NCBI RefSeq assembly: GCF_014117325.1
Contig: NZ_CP059732.1
Coordinates: 8,259,501-8,323,500 of the forward strand
Source: Spirosoma foliorum
GTDB taxonomy: Bacteria > Bacteroidota > Bacteroidia > Cytophagales > Spirosomataceae
Length of the DNA stretch: 64,000 nt
Direction: 5' to 3'
The position numbers and the translations under genes were made by a program. Below are positions 38,392-47,683 of this stretch, in pieces (position 1 is the first letter of the stretch; every line of letters starts with the position of its first letter). Below the pieces are notes generated by a model. It saw only the letters and a list, made by a program, of their open reading frames with translations, did not search any database and was not told the origin of the DNA.

Positions 38392-40512
38392 ATGCCCTTT
38401 ATATTGCAATCATTCCGGGTTACTAATTTTAGATCGATTGTTGATTCGGGTGAGCTAGATATAAGCGATTGTACCTGTCTGGTAGGTACGAATGAATCAG
38501 GTAAAACAAACCTGCTGGTTGCGTTGCATAAATTAAATCCGGCTGATGAGGCACGCATTGACCCGTTGACGGATTACCCACGGAAACAATACGCCAGCTA
38601 CGATACGAACTCCGCTACGGAGCCTTTCATTCGGGCAACCTTTACCATAGCCCCCTTGGTTCGGGAGCAATTGGCGTCAACATTAGGCTATTCGACGGAG
38701 CTTTTGGCAACGGTTGAGGTAGCTCGGTTCTACACGGGCTTATACGATGTCAATTTCCCGGCTTCTTTTCTTGCGCAGTATCCCAACAAATATATCCATA
38801 CGCTACTCAGCGCCTTTCTGGAAAAGTATCTGACAAGCGATCTGATTATCAAGGACAAGGAAGAAATCTTACAGGAGTTCCGGGAGTTTACGGATCGACT
38901 GATCGCACTTCTACCAGAATCAGGCAGTCTAGGTGAGTATGATGTGTATAACCTGATCGCGCAGATCGATGAATTTATTACGACTAAATATTCCCGTCGG
39001 CAACCGTTCCGGCTTTTTGCCGACGAACACCTGAAAGCCCCCCTCGAAAACATTGCCCGCTTGCTGAACAACAAGCGGATTGTACTATCAGCCGATCAGC
39101 AGCAGTTGTTTCTGGAGCAATTGCCACGCTTTGTCTATTACTCGGAATATGGCAATCTGGATGCAGAAATTTACCTCCCCCATGTTATCCAGAATAGTAT
39201 CCGACAGGATCTTGGTTTACGGGAACAGGCCAGAGTGCGAACGTTAAAGGTGCTGTTTGACTTCGTGAAGTTAAGACCAGAGGAAATTCTGGAATTAGGA
39301 TCAGAGGTGAGCCAGACACGGGTCATCACTCGCGATTCGTACGGTCGGATTGATAGTACAGTGGTAGAAACTGCGCCAGAAACTACAGTTGATCAGGAAC
39401 GGGAAAACAAAAAGAAACGGGAAGTTATCCTTCAGGCGGCTTCTGTTCAGCTCACGAAGGCGTTTCAGGAGTGGTGGCATCAGGCAACTTATCGCTTTCG
39501 ATTTCAGGCAGACGGGAACCACTTTCGGATTTGGGTAAGCGACGAAAAACGTACTGAAGAAATTGAGCTGGACGGACGCAGTAAAGGGCTGCAATGGTTC
39601 TTTAGCTTCTTTTTAACCTTCCGGGCCGAGCAGGCCAACGGCCATTCCAACTGTATTTTGTTACTTGATGAGCCGGGTCTTTCTCTGCATCCCGTTGCTC
39701 AGCAGGATCTGTTGACGTTTCTTCAGTCTCTTTCTCATAGTAACCAACTTATTTACACAACGCATTCGCCTTTCATGATCGGTAGCCGGATGCTCAATAA
39801 CCTTAAAATGGTGTACGTGGGTCCTCATGGCGACTCGGTTATTTCCAACGATTACCGGGTAGGCAAGTCGGATGCCAGCGCGTCGTTTTATCCAATACAG
39901 GCCGCCTTACATTTAGGTATATCAGAACAGTTGCTGACCGCGCGCTTACCTGTTCTGGTGAATGACGTTGCCAGTCAGATTTACCTGCAACTCATTCAAT
40001 CTTATTTGTTGAAAACGGGCGTACATCCACCCACCAAAGACCTTTTGTTTATACCCTCGTTATCCGATACGGAACCCTTATCGCAGATACTGTTTCAACA
40101 ACTTGGGTCGATGCCCTATGTACTGCTTGAGGGTACGATTTCAGGGCATACAGTAGCTCAAAGCTTACGCCACACGGGATATAAAGAATTGCCTACACGG
40201 ATCATCACGCTGAGCGAGTCACCTACGGAAGAACAGACGCTGGAGGATTTAATTCCTGTTCATGATATGGCCCGCCATTTTTCCCGGATGTACCGCGGTA
40301 TGGAAACGGATGACTTTGATTATCTGGCACTTCCTGATCAACCTATTGTCCGTCAGATGGAATCATTTTCTGCCGCTAATGGATACACCTTACCTGGAGA
40401 CTGGCGCTTGACCCTCGCCCGAAACGTGGCTAAAACTTTTGACAGTATGGCATCCAGACTCCAGGCAGAAACGGTTCAGAAATGGGTTGCCCTATTCAAC
40501 AAGTTGGCCTGA
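38392..40512 (+). CDS. OLD-like AAA ATPase with degenerate TOPRIM-like C-terminus
   Basis: A 706-residue protein starting at ATG 38392 (a TTG at 38368 is less likely). The N-terminus (LQSFRVTNFRSIVDSGELDI) and Walker A GTNESGKTNLL (about 32-42) are those of RecF/OLD-type ABC ATPases. Walker B is ILLLDEPGLSLHPVAQQDLL (about 422-441), followed by the H-loop region LIYTTHSPFM. After residue 510, PVLVNDVASQIYL and YVLLEGTISGHTVAQSL lie where OLD proteins have TOPRIM motifs, but the usual LVEG glutamate reads N-D. Nuclease activity is therefore doubtful. It is a lone gene and may act in DNA repair or phage defence. Confidence 0.68.
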   Translation: MPFILQSFRVTNFRSIVDSGELDISDCTCLVGTNESGKTNLLVALHKLNPADEARIDPLTDYPRKQYASYDTNSATEPFIRATFTIAPLVREQLASTLGYSTELLATVEVARFYTGLYDVNFPASFLAQYPNKYIHTLLSAFLEKYLTSDLIIKDKEEILQEFREFTDRLIALLPESGSLGEYDVYNLIAQIDEFITTKYSRRQPFRLFADEHLKAPLENIARLLNNKRIVLSADQQQLFLEQLPRFVYYSEYGNLDAEIYLPHVIQNSIRQDLGLREQARVRTLKVLFDFVKLRPEEILELGSEVSQTRVITRDSYGRIDSTVVETAPETTVDQERENKKKREVILQAASVQLTKAFQEWWHQATYRFRFQADGNHFRIWVSDEKRTEEIELDGRSKGLQWFFSFFLTFRAEQANGHSNCILLLDEPGLSLHPVAQQDLLTFLQSLSHSNQLIYTTHSPFMIGSRMLNNLKMVYVGPHGDSVISNDYRVGKSDASASFYPIQAALHLGISEQLLTARLPVLVNDVASQIYLQLIQSYLLKTGVHPPTKDLLFIPSLSDTEPLSQILFQQLGSMPYVLLEGTISGHTVAQSLRHTGYKELPTRIITLSESPTEEQTLEDLIPVHDMARHFSRMYRGMETDDFDYLALPDQPIVRQMESFSAANGYTLPGDWRLTLARNVAKTFDSMASRLQAETVQKWVALFNKLA

Positions 40513-40526
40513 TTGATTTGTTGTAT

Positions 40527-40584
40527 TTTACCCCACCCCAACCCCTCTCCTGTTTTCAGGGGAGGGGCCGGGGGTGGGGTAAAA
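40527..40584. terminator. long C/G-rich inverted repeat between convergent genes
   Basis: TTTTACCCCACCCC pairs with GGGGTGGGGTAAAA, and inside it CCCCTCTCCTG pairs with CAGGGGAGGGG around a TTTT loop. It sits between the OLD-like and WG-kinase genes, where a bidirectional terminator is expected. Downstream, 40606-40646 repeats CTCTGTG/CTCCGTG units, a low-complexity type also seen near 46800-46905. Confidence 0.55.
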
Positions 40585-40659
40585 TGCCATAGTACTTATG
40601 CAGGACTACTTAAATCTCTGTGCTCTCCGTGTCTCTGTGTTTAATTGACGTAAATTCGT

Positions 40660-42603
40660 TTATATCTTATCCCAGTACATATGGCCAGTCTGGTCAATGT
40701 AGATCAGCCGGTTATTCTTGCGAACCAGCGCCAATCCATTATGAAAACGATAAGCGTGATCTAACGTACAAGCGATGACGAGGTCGCCCTGTTGGTTGAT
40801 GTAGCCCCATTTGCCCCCTAGCTGAACAGCGGCCAGCCCCTCCGAAAAATTATCTGCATCGGTAAATTGGTAGGGAATGACGAGCTGGTTTTGCTTATCG
40901 ATATAACCGAATAAATTTCGTTTTCGAACCAACGCCAGCCCTTCGGTAAAGGGCAAAGCCGAACTGAACAGAATCTCATCAAATTCGAAGGGAATGACGA
41001 GTGCCCCTTCGTGATTGATAAAGCCCATTTTTCTCGCTTTTTTCACCGAAGCCAGGCCCTCGGCGAAAATACCGGCTAAGTCGAACTGGTACGGAATCGT
41101 GAGCAGTCCATCCTGATTGATGTACCCAAACTGTCCGTTTTTTTCAACAGCGGCCAAACCCTCCGAAAAACTGTCTGCAAAGGGTAGTTCGCAGGGTATT
41201 TGCAAGGTGCCTGCTACATCAATAAAGCCGTAATTTCCGCCTAATTTAACCCTGGCCAATCCTTCGGCAAAGGGCGCGGCCGACTCAAACTGGAAGGGAA
41301 TGACCAATTCGCCCTGTTCATCAATAAAGCCATAGGTATTGTTTTGACGGACCAGCGCGCGGCCTTCGGCAAAATAGCCGATTTCGTCATAGGCACAGGG
41401 GATAACTGGCTGCCCTTCCGGGTTAATAAATCCATATTTACCTAATTGCCGAACCACCGCCAAACCGGCTCTGAATTCCCGGACTTCATCAAACTGACAA
41501 TCAATGACTAACTGCCCCTGTACATTACAAAATCCCCATTTGCCCTGTTTCCGAACAGGAGCCAGCCCCTCCGTAAAAGGGGCAACACTTTCCCATTCGC
41601 CAGACCCGACAAATTCACCCGACTGATTAACGAATCGCCACTGCCTTTTCTGAAGATATGGAATAAGTGTCTCTGGCCTTGTGGTTATCGTAACGGAGTC
41701 AGATTCTGGCATATGGAGCAAGTCCATGAGACCAGGAATAGGTTTGGGGGCGCAATGGATAGCGTGCTCCAACAGGCTTGCCCGGAGTGATACGTTAGCC
41801 GACGATAACCGACGAAACAGATTCCACTGGTCAGTATGGAAGGGGTCATTAACGACACTTAGGCTGAGTAGTAATGTATCGCTATCGGTGTACAATCCCG
41901 GAGACAGACTCAAGGCATGGAGTTCAAGAGAAAGGCCGAGCAAGCTGAAATCATCCAGATGACGGTCGAAGTGAGCGGGCGTTCGGGCAGGGTGCCGATA
42001 CGGCAGGGTGCCTGTTTCGGTAGCCTCCTTGCCCGACAGTGCGGGTACGAAACAGCCATCGTAATCAATAAGGATCAATCGTCCATCGGGTCTTATCAGA
42101 ATGTTATCTGCTTTTAAATCTCCATGGGCCATTGGCTGATTGAGCAGCCATCGCACCAGTTCATCGAACCGATGAGCCAGTGCGGTAAGCTTTTGGTGTT
42201 GCTGGTTACGGCAACAATCGGCCACATACTGACTCAGCGTTTGTCCCTCTACCCAGGGCATCACCACCACGTCGAATTCGTGTTCTTTACCAAAGCGAGT
42301 GTCGACCCAGATTTCGTTCAGGTGAAGGGTAAACGGGAGCAGATAGTCCGATGGGTTTTCGGTTAGGTAGCGTGCAATGGCCCGAAGCCGTTCCCGTCGG
42401 CCGGGAACTTCTCGCAGAAAGCAACGCAAGGCAACCTGTTTGCCCGTTTGACTATCCTGCATGCGAAAGACCACGGCAAAATTTCCACTACTGAAATAGA
42501 CCTGCCCATCTGCCTTTCGAACGGGCACCAGCTGCCTCAACCGATTTAAGGTTTCGCCGGAGAGTTCGATGGACTGTATGTATTCGCTGATAGAAGGCAA
42601 CAT
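40660..42603 (-). CDS. serine/threonine kinase-like protein with WG repeats
   Basis: The 647-residue protein has an N-terminal protein-kinase domain (about 30-250). The catalytic loop HGDLKADN (160-167) and DYDG (180-183, DFG position) are intact, but the VAIK lysine site reads VALR, with Arg60. Activity with an Arg there is uncertain. From about residue 330, nine WG repeats of the form EGLAxVRKxGKWGFIN follow. WG repeats are beta-rich units of unknown role that often sense or bind partners. The PP2C phosphatase gene is 6 bases upstream in the same transcript, so the two probably act on the same phosphoprotein. Confidence 0.75.
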   Translation of the reverse strand: MLPSISEYIQSIELSGETLNRLRQLVPVRKADGQVYFSSGNFAVVFRMQDSQTGKQVALRCFLREVPGRRERLRAIARYLTENPSDYLLPFTLHLNEIWVDTRFGKEHEFDVVVMPWVEGQTLSQYVADCCRNQQHQKLTALAHRFDELVRWLLNQPMAHGDLKADNILIRPDGRLILIDYDGCFVPALSGKEATETGTLPYRHPARTPAHFDRHLDDFSLLGLSLELHALSLSPGLYTDSDTLLLSLSVVNDPFHTDQWNLFRRLSSANVSLRASLLEHAIHCAPKPIPGLMDLLHMPESDSVTITTRPETLIPYLQKRQWRFVNQSGEFVGSGEWESVAPFTEGLAPVRKQGKWGFCNVQGQLVIDCQFDEVREFRAGLAVVRQLGKYGFINPEGQPVIPCAYDEIGYFAEGRALVRQNNTYGFIDEQGELVIPFQFESAAPFAEGLARVKLGGNYGFIDVAGTLQIPCELPFADSFSEGLAAVEKNGQFGYINQDGLLTIPYQFDLAGIFAEGLASVKKARKMGFINHEGALVIPFEFDEILFSSALPFTEGLALVRKRNLFGYIDKQNQLVIPYQFTDADNFSEGLAAVQLGGKWGYINQQGDLVIACTLDHAYRFHNGLALVRKNNRLIYIDQTGHMYWDKI

Positions 42604-42609
42604 GTGAGA

Positions 42610-43425
42610 TCAGAATTCAATCAAAATACAGGTATAATCATCCCCCCCAAGTAATTGAGCCGAACGTAAGTATTGGGTATGTTGCAGAAACGTGTCGGTC
42701 GACGCCAGGGCTTGCCAGAGTGGCTGCCATACCTGTTCATTAAAATTGCCTGCTTCAGCTTGCCAAAAGGCTTGGTGAGTTACGGCTCTGGTACCCAAGC
42801 CGGTAGGCAACTGACTTACGATGGCTAATTCGTCCTGGTCGCCCTGAAGTGCTTTATATCCCATGAGTAAATACTGCCCCAGGGTATCAGAACACAGCAC
42901 AATTTGCTGACCGGGCTCTTTAATCCAGGTACCTCTTCGGAACCCTTCTGCCGAGCAGGGGAGCAACCAGTTTAGCAAATAAGGGGCTTCCGTAAATTGG
43001 CTTAAGGCTGGGTTCGACGCTAGGAGTTGCCCTGTTGCTGGATTGAAAGACAACACCAGGGCATCACCATATACAGACCAGTGCAGTAAAGAGCCCTGCT
43101 GATGTAGCGTGGCGAGCGTGGCCCCGGAGCCTTCATTAAGAAACTTTAGTTCGGTCAGATAATTGGCGCCTGCCTGCGCCTGAAATTCATCAAAAAAACG
43201 ACCCCATTGATCAGTTAACCATTGAGCGACCTCAGCAACCTCCCTGAATGGTTGAGCAGGCACCTGCTCAACCAAAAACTGCGCCCACTCGCCCGCATAT
43301 AATCCTGTTCCACCCGCACCATCAGCAACAGCCCAAAGCTGGGCCGCCGTATCGACTCGCCAGGCGTCTTCATTGTCAACATACAAAGGAAATTCTTTGC
43401 CTATCGATACGTGTCTAATAGCCAT
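42610..43425 (-). CDS. PP2C-type serine/threonine phosphatase
   Basis: The 271-residue protein has the PP2C motifs: NEDA (18-21), AVADGAGG (32-39, the DGMGG site), GSGATLATLHQ, and the terminal GGDDYTCILIEF with the metal-binding DD. No membrane segment or sensor domain is present. It is the first gene of a two-gene unit with the WG-repeat kinase. Together with a TerY-like vWA protein, such pairs form a known phosphorylation module, and a vWA gene of that type lies at 23495. It may reverse the action of the kinase. Confidence 0.78.
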   Translation of the reverse strand: MAIRHVSIGKEFPLYVDNEDAWRVDTAAQLWAVADGAGGTGLYAGEWAQFLVEQVPAQPFREVAEVAQWLTDQWGRFFDEFQAQAGANYLTELKFLNEGSGATLATLHQQGSLLHWSVYGDALVLSFNPATGQLLASNPALSQFTEAPYLLNWLLPCSAEGFRRGTWIKEPGQQIVLCSDTLGQYLLMGYKALQGDQDELAIVSQLPTGLGTRAVTHQAFWQAEAGNFNEQVWQPLWQALASTDTFLQHTQYLRSAQLLGGDDYTCILIEF

Positions 43426-43492
43426 AAGTCGAACCGTAGATGCGGCAAAAATGCTAATTATTTTGTGCCGAAACGCAAATTGTTAGACTTGT

Positions 43493-46018
43493 TTACGCTT
43501 CGGCCCGCAATACATCCAAGGGTGGTCTTGTCAATACGTCGCGGCTGTTGAAGACGCCGATGAGCACGGTCAGAATGGTTACTACTGCTGTAACGATAAG
43601 TAGGGGAACTGCATCGGGGCGATAGGGGACTTCGAACACAAATCGGGCTAAGGCCCAGGTGCCTACAATCGACAACAGAATGCCCGATAGTGCCGATAAA
43701 AGCCCCAGTAAGCCATATTCGACAACCGTAATGCTCAAAATCTGTTCCCGACTGGCCCCCAGTGTTCGAAGCAATACGCTTTCGCGCAGGCGCTGGTATT
43801 TGCTGATAACTACCGAGCTGGCGAGTACCAATAGTCCGGTCAGAATGCTGAACAAGGCCATAAACTGAATCACAAACGAAATTTGCGCCAGAATTTCATC
43901 AACCGTTTTTAAGATCAGACCGAGATCGATAGCCGATACGTTCGGGAATCGACTGACAAGGTTGCGCTGAAGTATAGCTGAAACGTTGTTGTCCGGCACT
44001 CGGGTCATCAGTACATGAAATTGCGGAGCCTGTTCCAGTACACCTGCCGGAAAAACAACCAGAAAATTAGTCTGCACCCGATTCCATTCAACCTCGCGGG
44101 TACCGCCCACAATGGTTTGAATAGGCGCTCCCTGCACGTTGAAATTTAACGTATCACCAAGCTTAAGGTGCATTCGCTCGAAGAAGTCTTTGTCGATGGA
44201 TACGTACACATTGCCGTCGGCCTGATATGGCGCTTTGCCTGATACCAGTTTTTCTGACGAGATCAACGAATCACGGTACGTAACGCGGTATTCACGGGTA
44301 AACGCCCACTTCGGAGGTCTGGACGCTGTATCTTTGCGGATCGATTCGTTCGTTTTTCCATTGATATCCGACAGCCGCATCGTAACAATGGGCGCTTCCT
44401 GTAAAATAGGTAATTTCTGACCAGTCACCAGCGATCGAACGCCACTAAGTTGCTCATTCTGAATGTCGAACAGTACCATGTTCGGTTGTTTACCGCTTCC
44501 TGATAACTCTACTCGCCCGAGTAACAAGCCCTGCGTAAGGTAGAGCGTGGCAATCAGGAAAGCCCCTAGTCCTATGGACATTACCAGAATAAGCGTTTGA
44601 TTATTGGGCCGATAAAGGTTGGCTAGGCTCTGTCGCCATACATAACTCCAGGATGTTGGAAAGAATCGGCGAACCAGCCAGATGAGCCCCAGGCCGAGAG
44701 CTGTCAGAATGCCAAACGCCACGGTTAAACCAGCCGTAAAGCCAAGCGCCAGCATCAGGTTTTTCGTCTGTAAATAGGCGAACCCAACGATGAAGCCAAT
44801 AACGAGTAAATACACAAGCCACCGCAGCGGGTCGCGACCGCTTAAGTCGTCTTCGTACGATGTCCGCAACGTTCGCAAGGGTGAAACGTTCCGGATAGCC
44901 AGTAGAGGGAGCAGCGAAAACAGGATTGAAATTAATAAACCCGTACCGATACCCCCCAGAATAGCTGGCCCCGACAAAGACGTTTCGACGGTGATCGGTA
45001 GGAAATTTCCAAAAATACGGGGTAATACTAACTGCACGACCGACCCAACCAGCGCCCCAATTGTTGCCCCAATCAACCCCATTAGAGCCGTTTGGAGCAG
45101 GTAAATCAGAAATGCCTGCCGACCGCTAGCGCCCAATGTACGCAGGATGGCAACCGACGTTACTTTCTCTTTTACGTATAACTGGACCGAACTGGCAACG
45201 CCTACGCAACCAAGCAACAAGGCAACAAAGGCAACCAGGCTTAGGTATTTGGTGAGATCGCCAAAGGAACGGCCGGTTTGTTTTTTACGACCTTCGACTG
45301 TGTCGTAGTTAACCCCTTCTTTATCCAATCGACCCGAAACCGTTTTTACGAATTTCTCCACATCGGTGCCCGGCGCAAACTGGTAATAATATTTATAGGC
45401 CACGCGACTGCCTCGCTGTAACAATCCCGTATTGGCCAGAAATTGACTAGGAACGAAGACCGTTGGCGCAACAGTAGCGGCAATGGCAGCTTGGCCGGGC
45501 GTTTTAGTCACGCGACCTGCAATCAAAAATGACAGATTTCCTACTTTAACTGAATCGCCAACCTGAGCACCTAACTGCACCAAAAGTCCATCATCGACTA
45601 AGGCCACACGACCGGCGGCCTGCCGGAACGTTTGAATAGCCGATGCCGGCTGCACTTCCCAGGTCCCATAATATGGAAAGTTACCCTGTAGCCCTTTTAC
45701 CTGCGCCAGTCGGACACCTCCAGTTTTAGGTATAGACACCAGCGACGCAAACGAGACTTCATACGCTCGATCACGGCCTGTCGTTTTTAATAACTGCTGT
45801 GTTTTAGGCGATGGCGCGCGCGACCAGGACACCGTGAGATCGGCACCCAGAAGTTCGCGGGCCTGATCGTCGATGCTTTGGGCAAGGTTGTCGCCAAAGG
45901 AATTTATAGCGACTAAAGCCGCAATGCCGAGCACAATAGCCGACATGAATAAGAGTAATCGTTGACGGCTCCGGCGACTATCGCGCCAAGCCATTCGGAA
46001 GAGCCAAGAGGTGTTCAT
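43493..46018 (-). CDS. FtsX-like ABC transporter permease (YbbP type)
   Basis: An 841-residue membrane protein with two FtsX/MacB-type halves: an N-terminal helix (LLLFMSAIVLGIAALVAI), a large periplasmic domain, a bundle near residues 265-440 (VAFVALLLGCVGVASSVQLYV) and the C-terminal bundle (FMALFSILTGLLVLASSVVI). DPLRWLVYLLVIGFIVGFAY marks the middle helices. This layout is the YbbP/LolE-like permease. Its ATPase is encoded just upstream and a GDSL esterase is divergent, as in the ybbA-ybbP-tesA neighbourhood. The transported substrate is not known. Confidence 0.8.
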   Translation of the reverse strand: MNTSWLFRMAWRDSRRSRQRLLLFMSAIVLGIAALVAINSFGDNLAQSIDDQARELLGADLTVSWSRAPSPKTQQLLKTTGRDRAYEVSFASLVSIPKTGGVRLAQVKGLQGNFPYYGTWEVQPASAIQTFRQAAGRVALVDDGLLVQLGAQVGDSVKVGNLSFLIAGRVTKTPGQAAIAATVAPTVFVPSQFLANTGLLQRGSRVAYKYYYQFAPGTDVEKFVKTVSGRLDKEGVNYDTVEGRKKQTGRSFGDLTKYLSLVAFVALLLGCVGVASSVQLYVKEKVTSVAILRTLGASGRQAFLIYLLQTALMGLIGATIGALVGSVVQLVLPRIFGNFLPITVETSLSGPAILGGIGTGLLISILFSLLPLLAIRNVSPLRTLRTSYEDDLSGRDPLRWLVYLLVIGFIVGFAYLQTKNLMLALGFTAGLTVAFGILTALGLGLIWLVRRFFPTSWSYVWRQSLANLYRPNNQTLILVMSIGLGAFLIATLYLTQGLLLGRVELSGSGKQPNMVLFDIQNEQLSGVRSLVTGQKLPILQEAPIVTMRLSDINGKTNESIRKDTASRPPKWAFTREYRVTYRDSLISSEKLVSGKAPYQADGNVYVSIDKDFFERMHLKLGDTLNFNVQGAPIQTIVGGTREVEWNRVQTNFLVVFPAGVLEQAPQFHVLMTRVPDNNVSAILQRNLVSRFPNVSAIDLGLILKTVDEILAQISFVIQFMALFSILTGLLVLASSVVISKYQRLRESVLLRTLGASREQILSITVVEYGLLGLLSALSGILLSIVGTWALARFVFEVPYRPDAVPLLIVTAVVTILTVLIGVFNSRDVLTRPPLDVLRAEA

Positions 46019-46035
46019 CTACTGTTGAATGATTG

Positions 46036-46126
46036 AATGATAGAATGACCGGGCCGCCGAAGCGGTGAATAGAAAGTGATCTTGCCTATTTATTCAATCA
46101 TTCAATAATTCGGTCATTCTATCATT
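46036..46126. repeat. inverted repeat overlapping the end of the ABC ATPase gene
   Basis: AATGATAGAATGACCG (46036-46051) is the exact complement of 46111-46126. The right arm encodes the last residues of the ATPase (MTELLND). The arms consist of GAATGATT-like units, a low-complexity type also seen inside the glycosyltransferase gene near 60907. Confidence 0.55.
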
Positions 46127-46786
46127 GACTACCATACCTCCCTTAATACGAATGATGCGCTGCGTTCGCGCGGCTAATTCCATATCGTGCGTAACGAGAA
46201 CGAGCGTGGTGCCAGCCTCGCGGTTGAGTTCAAAAAGAAGGTCGACAACAGTCGCGCTGGTATCGGCATCCAGATTTCCCGTTGGTTCGTCGGCGAAGAG
46301 CAGTTTAGGACGATTCGCGAAGGCTCTAGCCAGTGAAACGCGCTGTTGCTCACCGCCCGATAACTGGGTTGGATAATGGTGTCCGCGTTGGCCTAAACCG
46401 ACTCGGTCGAGCAGCGATTGCGCTGTTTTAGCCGCTCCTTTCTCACCCCGTAACTCCAGCGGCACCATCACGTTTTCGAGCGCCGTGAGTGTGGGTAATA
46501 ACTGAAAGTTCTGGAAAATGAATCCGACGTGCTGGTTACGGATAGCGGCCCGTTGATCTTCATTGAGTGTATCGAGCCGAATATCGTTGAGGTAAACACT
46601 GCCCGATGAAGCCCGATCTAATCCGGCACACAAGCCTAATAAAGTGGTTTTGCCACTTCCTGATGGACCAACAATCGAGAAGGTATCGCCGGGTTCGAGG
46701 GTGAAGTTTACACTATGAAGTACGGTCAGCTCACGGCCACCACTTGAATATGTTTTAGTAAGATTTTCGACGCGCAGAATACTCAT
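46094..46786 (-). CDS. ABC transporter ATP-binding protein (YbbA/LolD type)
   Basis: A 230-residue ATPase with Walker A GPSGSGKTTLLGLCAGLD (39-46 core), signature LSGGEQQRVSLARAF, Walker B KLLFADEPTGNLDADTS and an H-loop LVTHDMELA. This is the MacB/LolD/YbbA group that powers FtsX-like permeases. The permease gene starts 75 bases downstream on the same strand, beyond an inverted repeat. No frameshift is seen. Confidence 0.88.
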   Translation of the reverse strand: MSILRVENLTKTYSSGGRELTVLHSVNFTLEPGDTFSIVGPSGSGKTTLLGLCAGLDRASSGSVYLNDIRLDTLNEDQRAAIRNQHVGFIFQNFQLLPTLTALENVMVPLELRGEKGAAKTAQSLLDRVGLGQRGHHYPTQLSGGEQQRVSLARAFANRPKLLFADEPTGNLDADTSATVVDLLFELNREAGTTLVLVTHDMELAARTQRIIRIKGGMVVNDRMTELLND

Positions 46787-46917
46787 TGAAACAAAAGGTT
46801 GTTCTAAACACGGAGATAACGGAGATTTACACGGAGAACAAGAAGAGGAGAAAGGCTTTGTGAACTCCGTGGAATCCTCAGTGTTCTCTGTGTTTAAATC
46901 AAACCGTCATAAAACCA

Positions 46918-47625
46918 ATGAAGTTCTGCCTAAATCGACAAACGACCTATTCTGTGATAAGCGGCCTGCTGACGCTCCTAACGGTCTGGGGATGTGGTTC
47001 ATCCGATACAAAAACAACTGCAACGACTACAACAGCCACGCAACCTGAATCGAAATCCGTTGCCACGACCAAAAAACAAATTGTGCTGTTTTATGGCAAT
47101 AGCCTGACAGCTGGGTATGGCGTTGAGCCGTCGCAGGCCTTTCCGGCGTTGGTAGGTCAGAAGATAGACTCCGCTGGACTGAACTACACGGTTGTTAATG
47201 CAGGATTGAGTGGCGAAACCACGGCCGGTGGCAAAAGCCGGATTAGCTGGGTGATGCGTCAGCCGGTAAGCGTTTTCGTTTTGGAGTTGGGCGGGAATGA
47301 TGGATTACGAGGACTTCCTCTCTCTGCCACCCGCCAGAATTTACAGGCCATCGTCGATACCGTTCGGCTGAAAAGTCCGCAGGCTACTATTGTGCTGGCT
47401 GGCATGCAGATTCCGCCAAATATGGGAACATCGTACTCGAAAGAATTCCGGGAGCTATTTAAAGAACTGGCTGATAAGAACAAGCTTATTCTGATTCCCT
47501 TTCTGCTCGAAGGCGTTGGCGGCATCCCGAAACTGAATCAGCCCGACGGTATTCACCCAACCCCTGCCGGGCATAAAATTGTGGCTAATACGGTTTGGGA
47601 AGTGCTTAGGCCGGTATTGAAGTAG
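46918..47625 (+). CDS. GDSL arylesterase/lysophospholipase, lipoprotein (TesA-like)
   Basis: The 235-residue protein has a lipoprotein signal ending in LLTVWGC (lipobox cysteine about residue 26), then a Thr-rich spacer. The SGNH blocks follow: FYGNSLTAGYG (block I, GNSL with the serine nucleophile), a NAGLSGETTAGG block II, ELGGNDGLRG (block III) and DGIHPTPAGH (block V with the Asp-His pair). TesA-type enzymes hydrolyse esters and lysophospholipids; this one is likely periplasmic. It is divergent from the ABC pair, the usual TesA neighbourhood, and convergent with TamL. Confidence 0.85.
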   Translation: MKFCLNRQTTYSVISGLLTLLTVWGCGSSDTKTTATTTTATQPESKSVATTKKQIVLFYGNSLTAGYGVEPSQAFPALVGQKIDSAGLNYTVVNAGLSGETTAGGKSRISWVMRQPVSVFVLELGGNDGLRGLPLSATRQNLQAIVDTVRLKSPQATIVLAGMQIPPNMGTSYSKEFRELFKELADKNKLILIPFLLEGVGGIPKLNQPDGIHPTPAGHKIVANTVWEVLRPVLK

Positions 47626-47683
47626 CCTGGACGTCCACGTTCGGGAGTAAGTTGATCACCCGGACGTGGACGTCCAGGCTACT
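47621..47683. terminator. palindrome spanning both stop codons of convergent genes
   Basis: AGTAGCCTGGACGTCCACGT at 47621-47640 is complemented by 47664-47683. The left arm contains the esterase stop (TAG, 47623-47625), and the right arm contains two bases of the TamL stop (47682-47684 on the minus strand). The loop is about 23 bases. It is probably a shared terminator. Confidence 0.6.

Noticed and set aside
46860..47048. Small frame overlapping the esterase start
   Set aside because: It covers the lipoprotein signal region in another frame, and the esterase frame has clear catalytic motifs.
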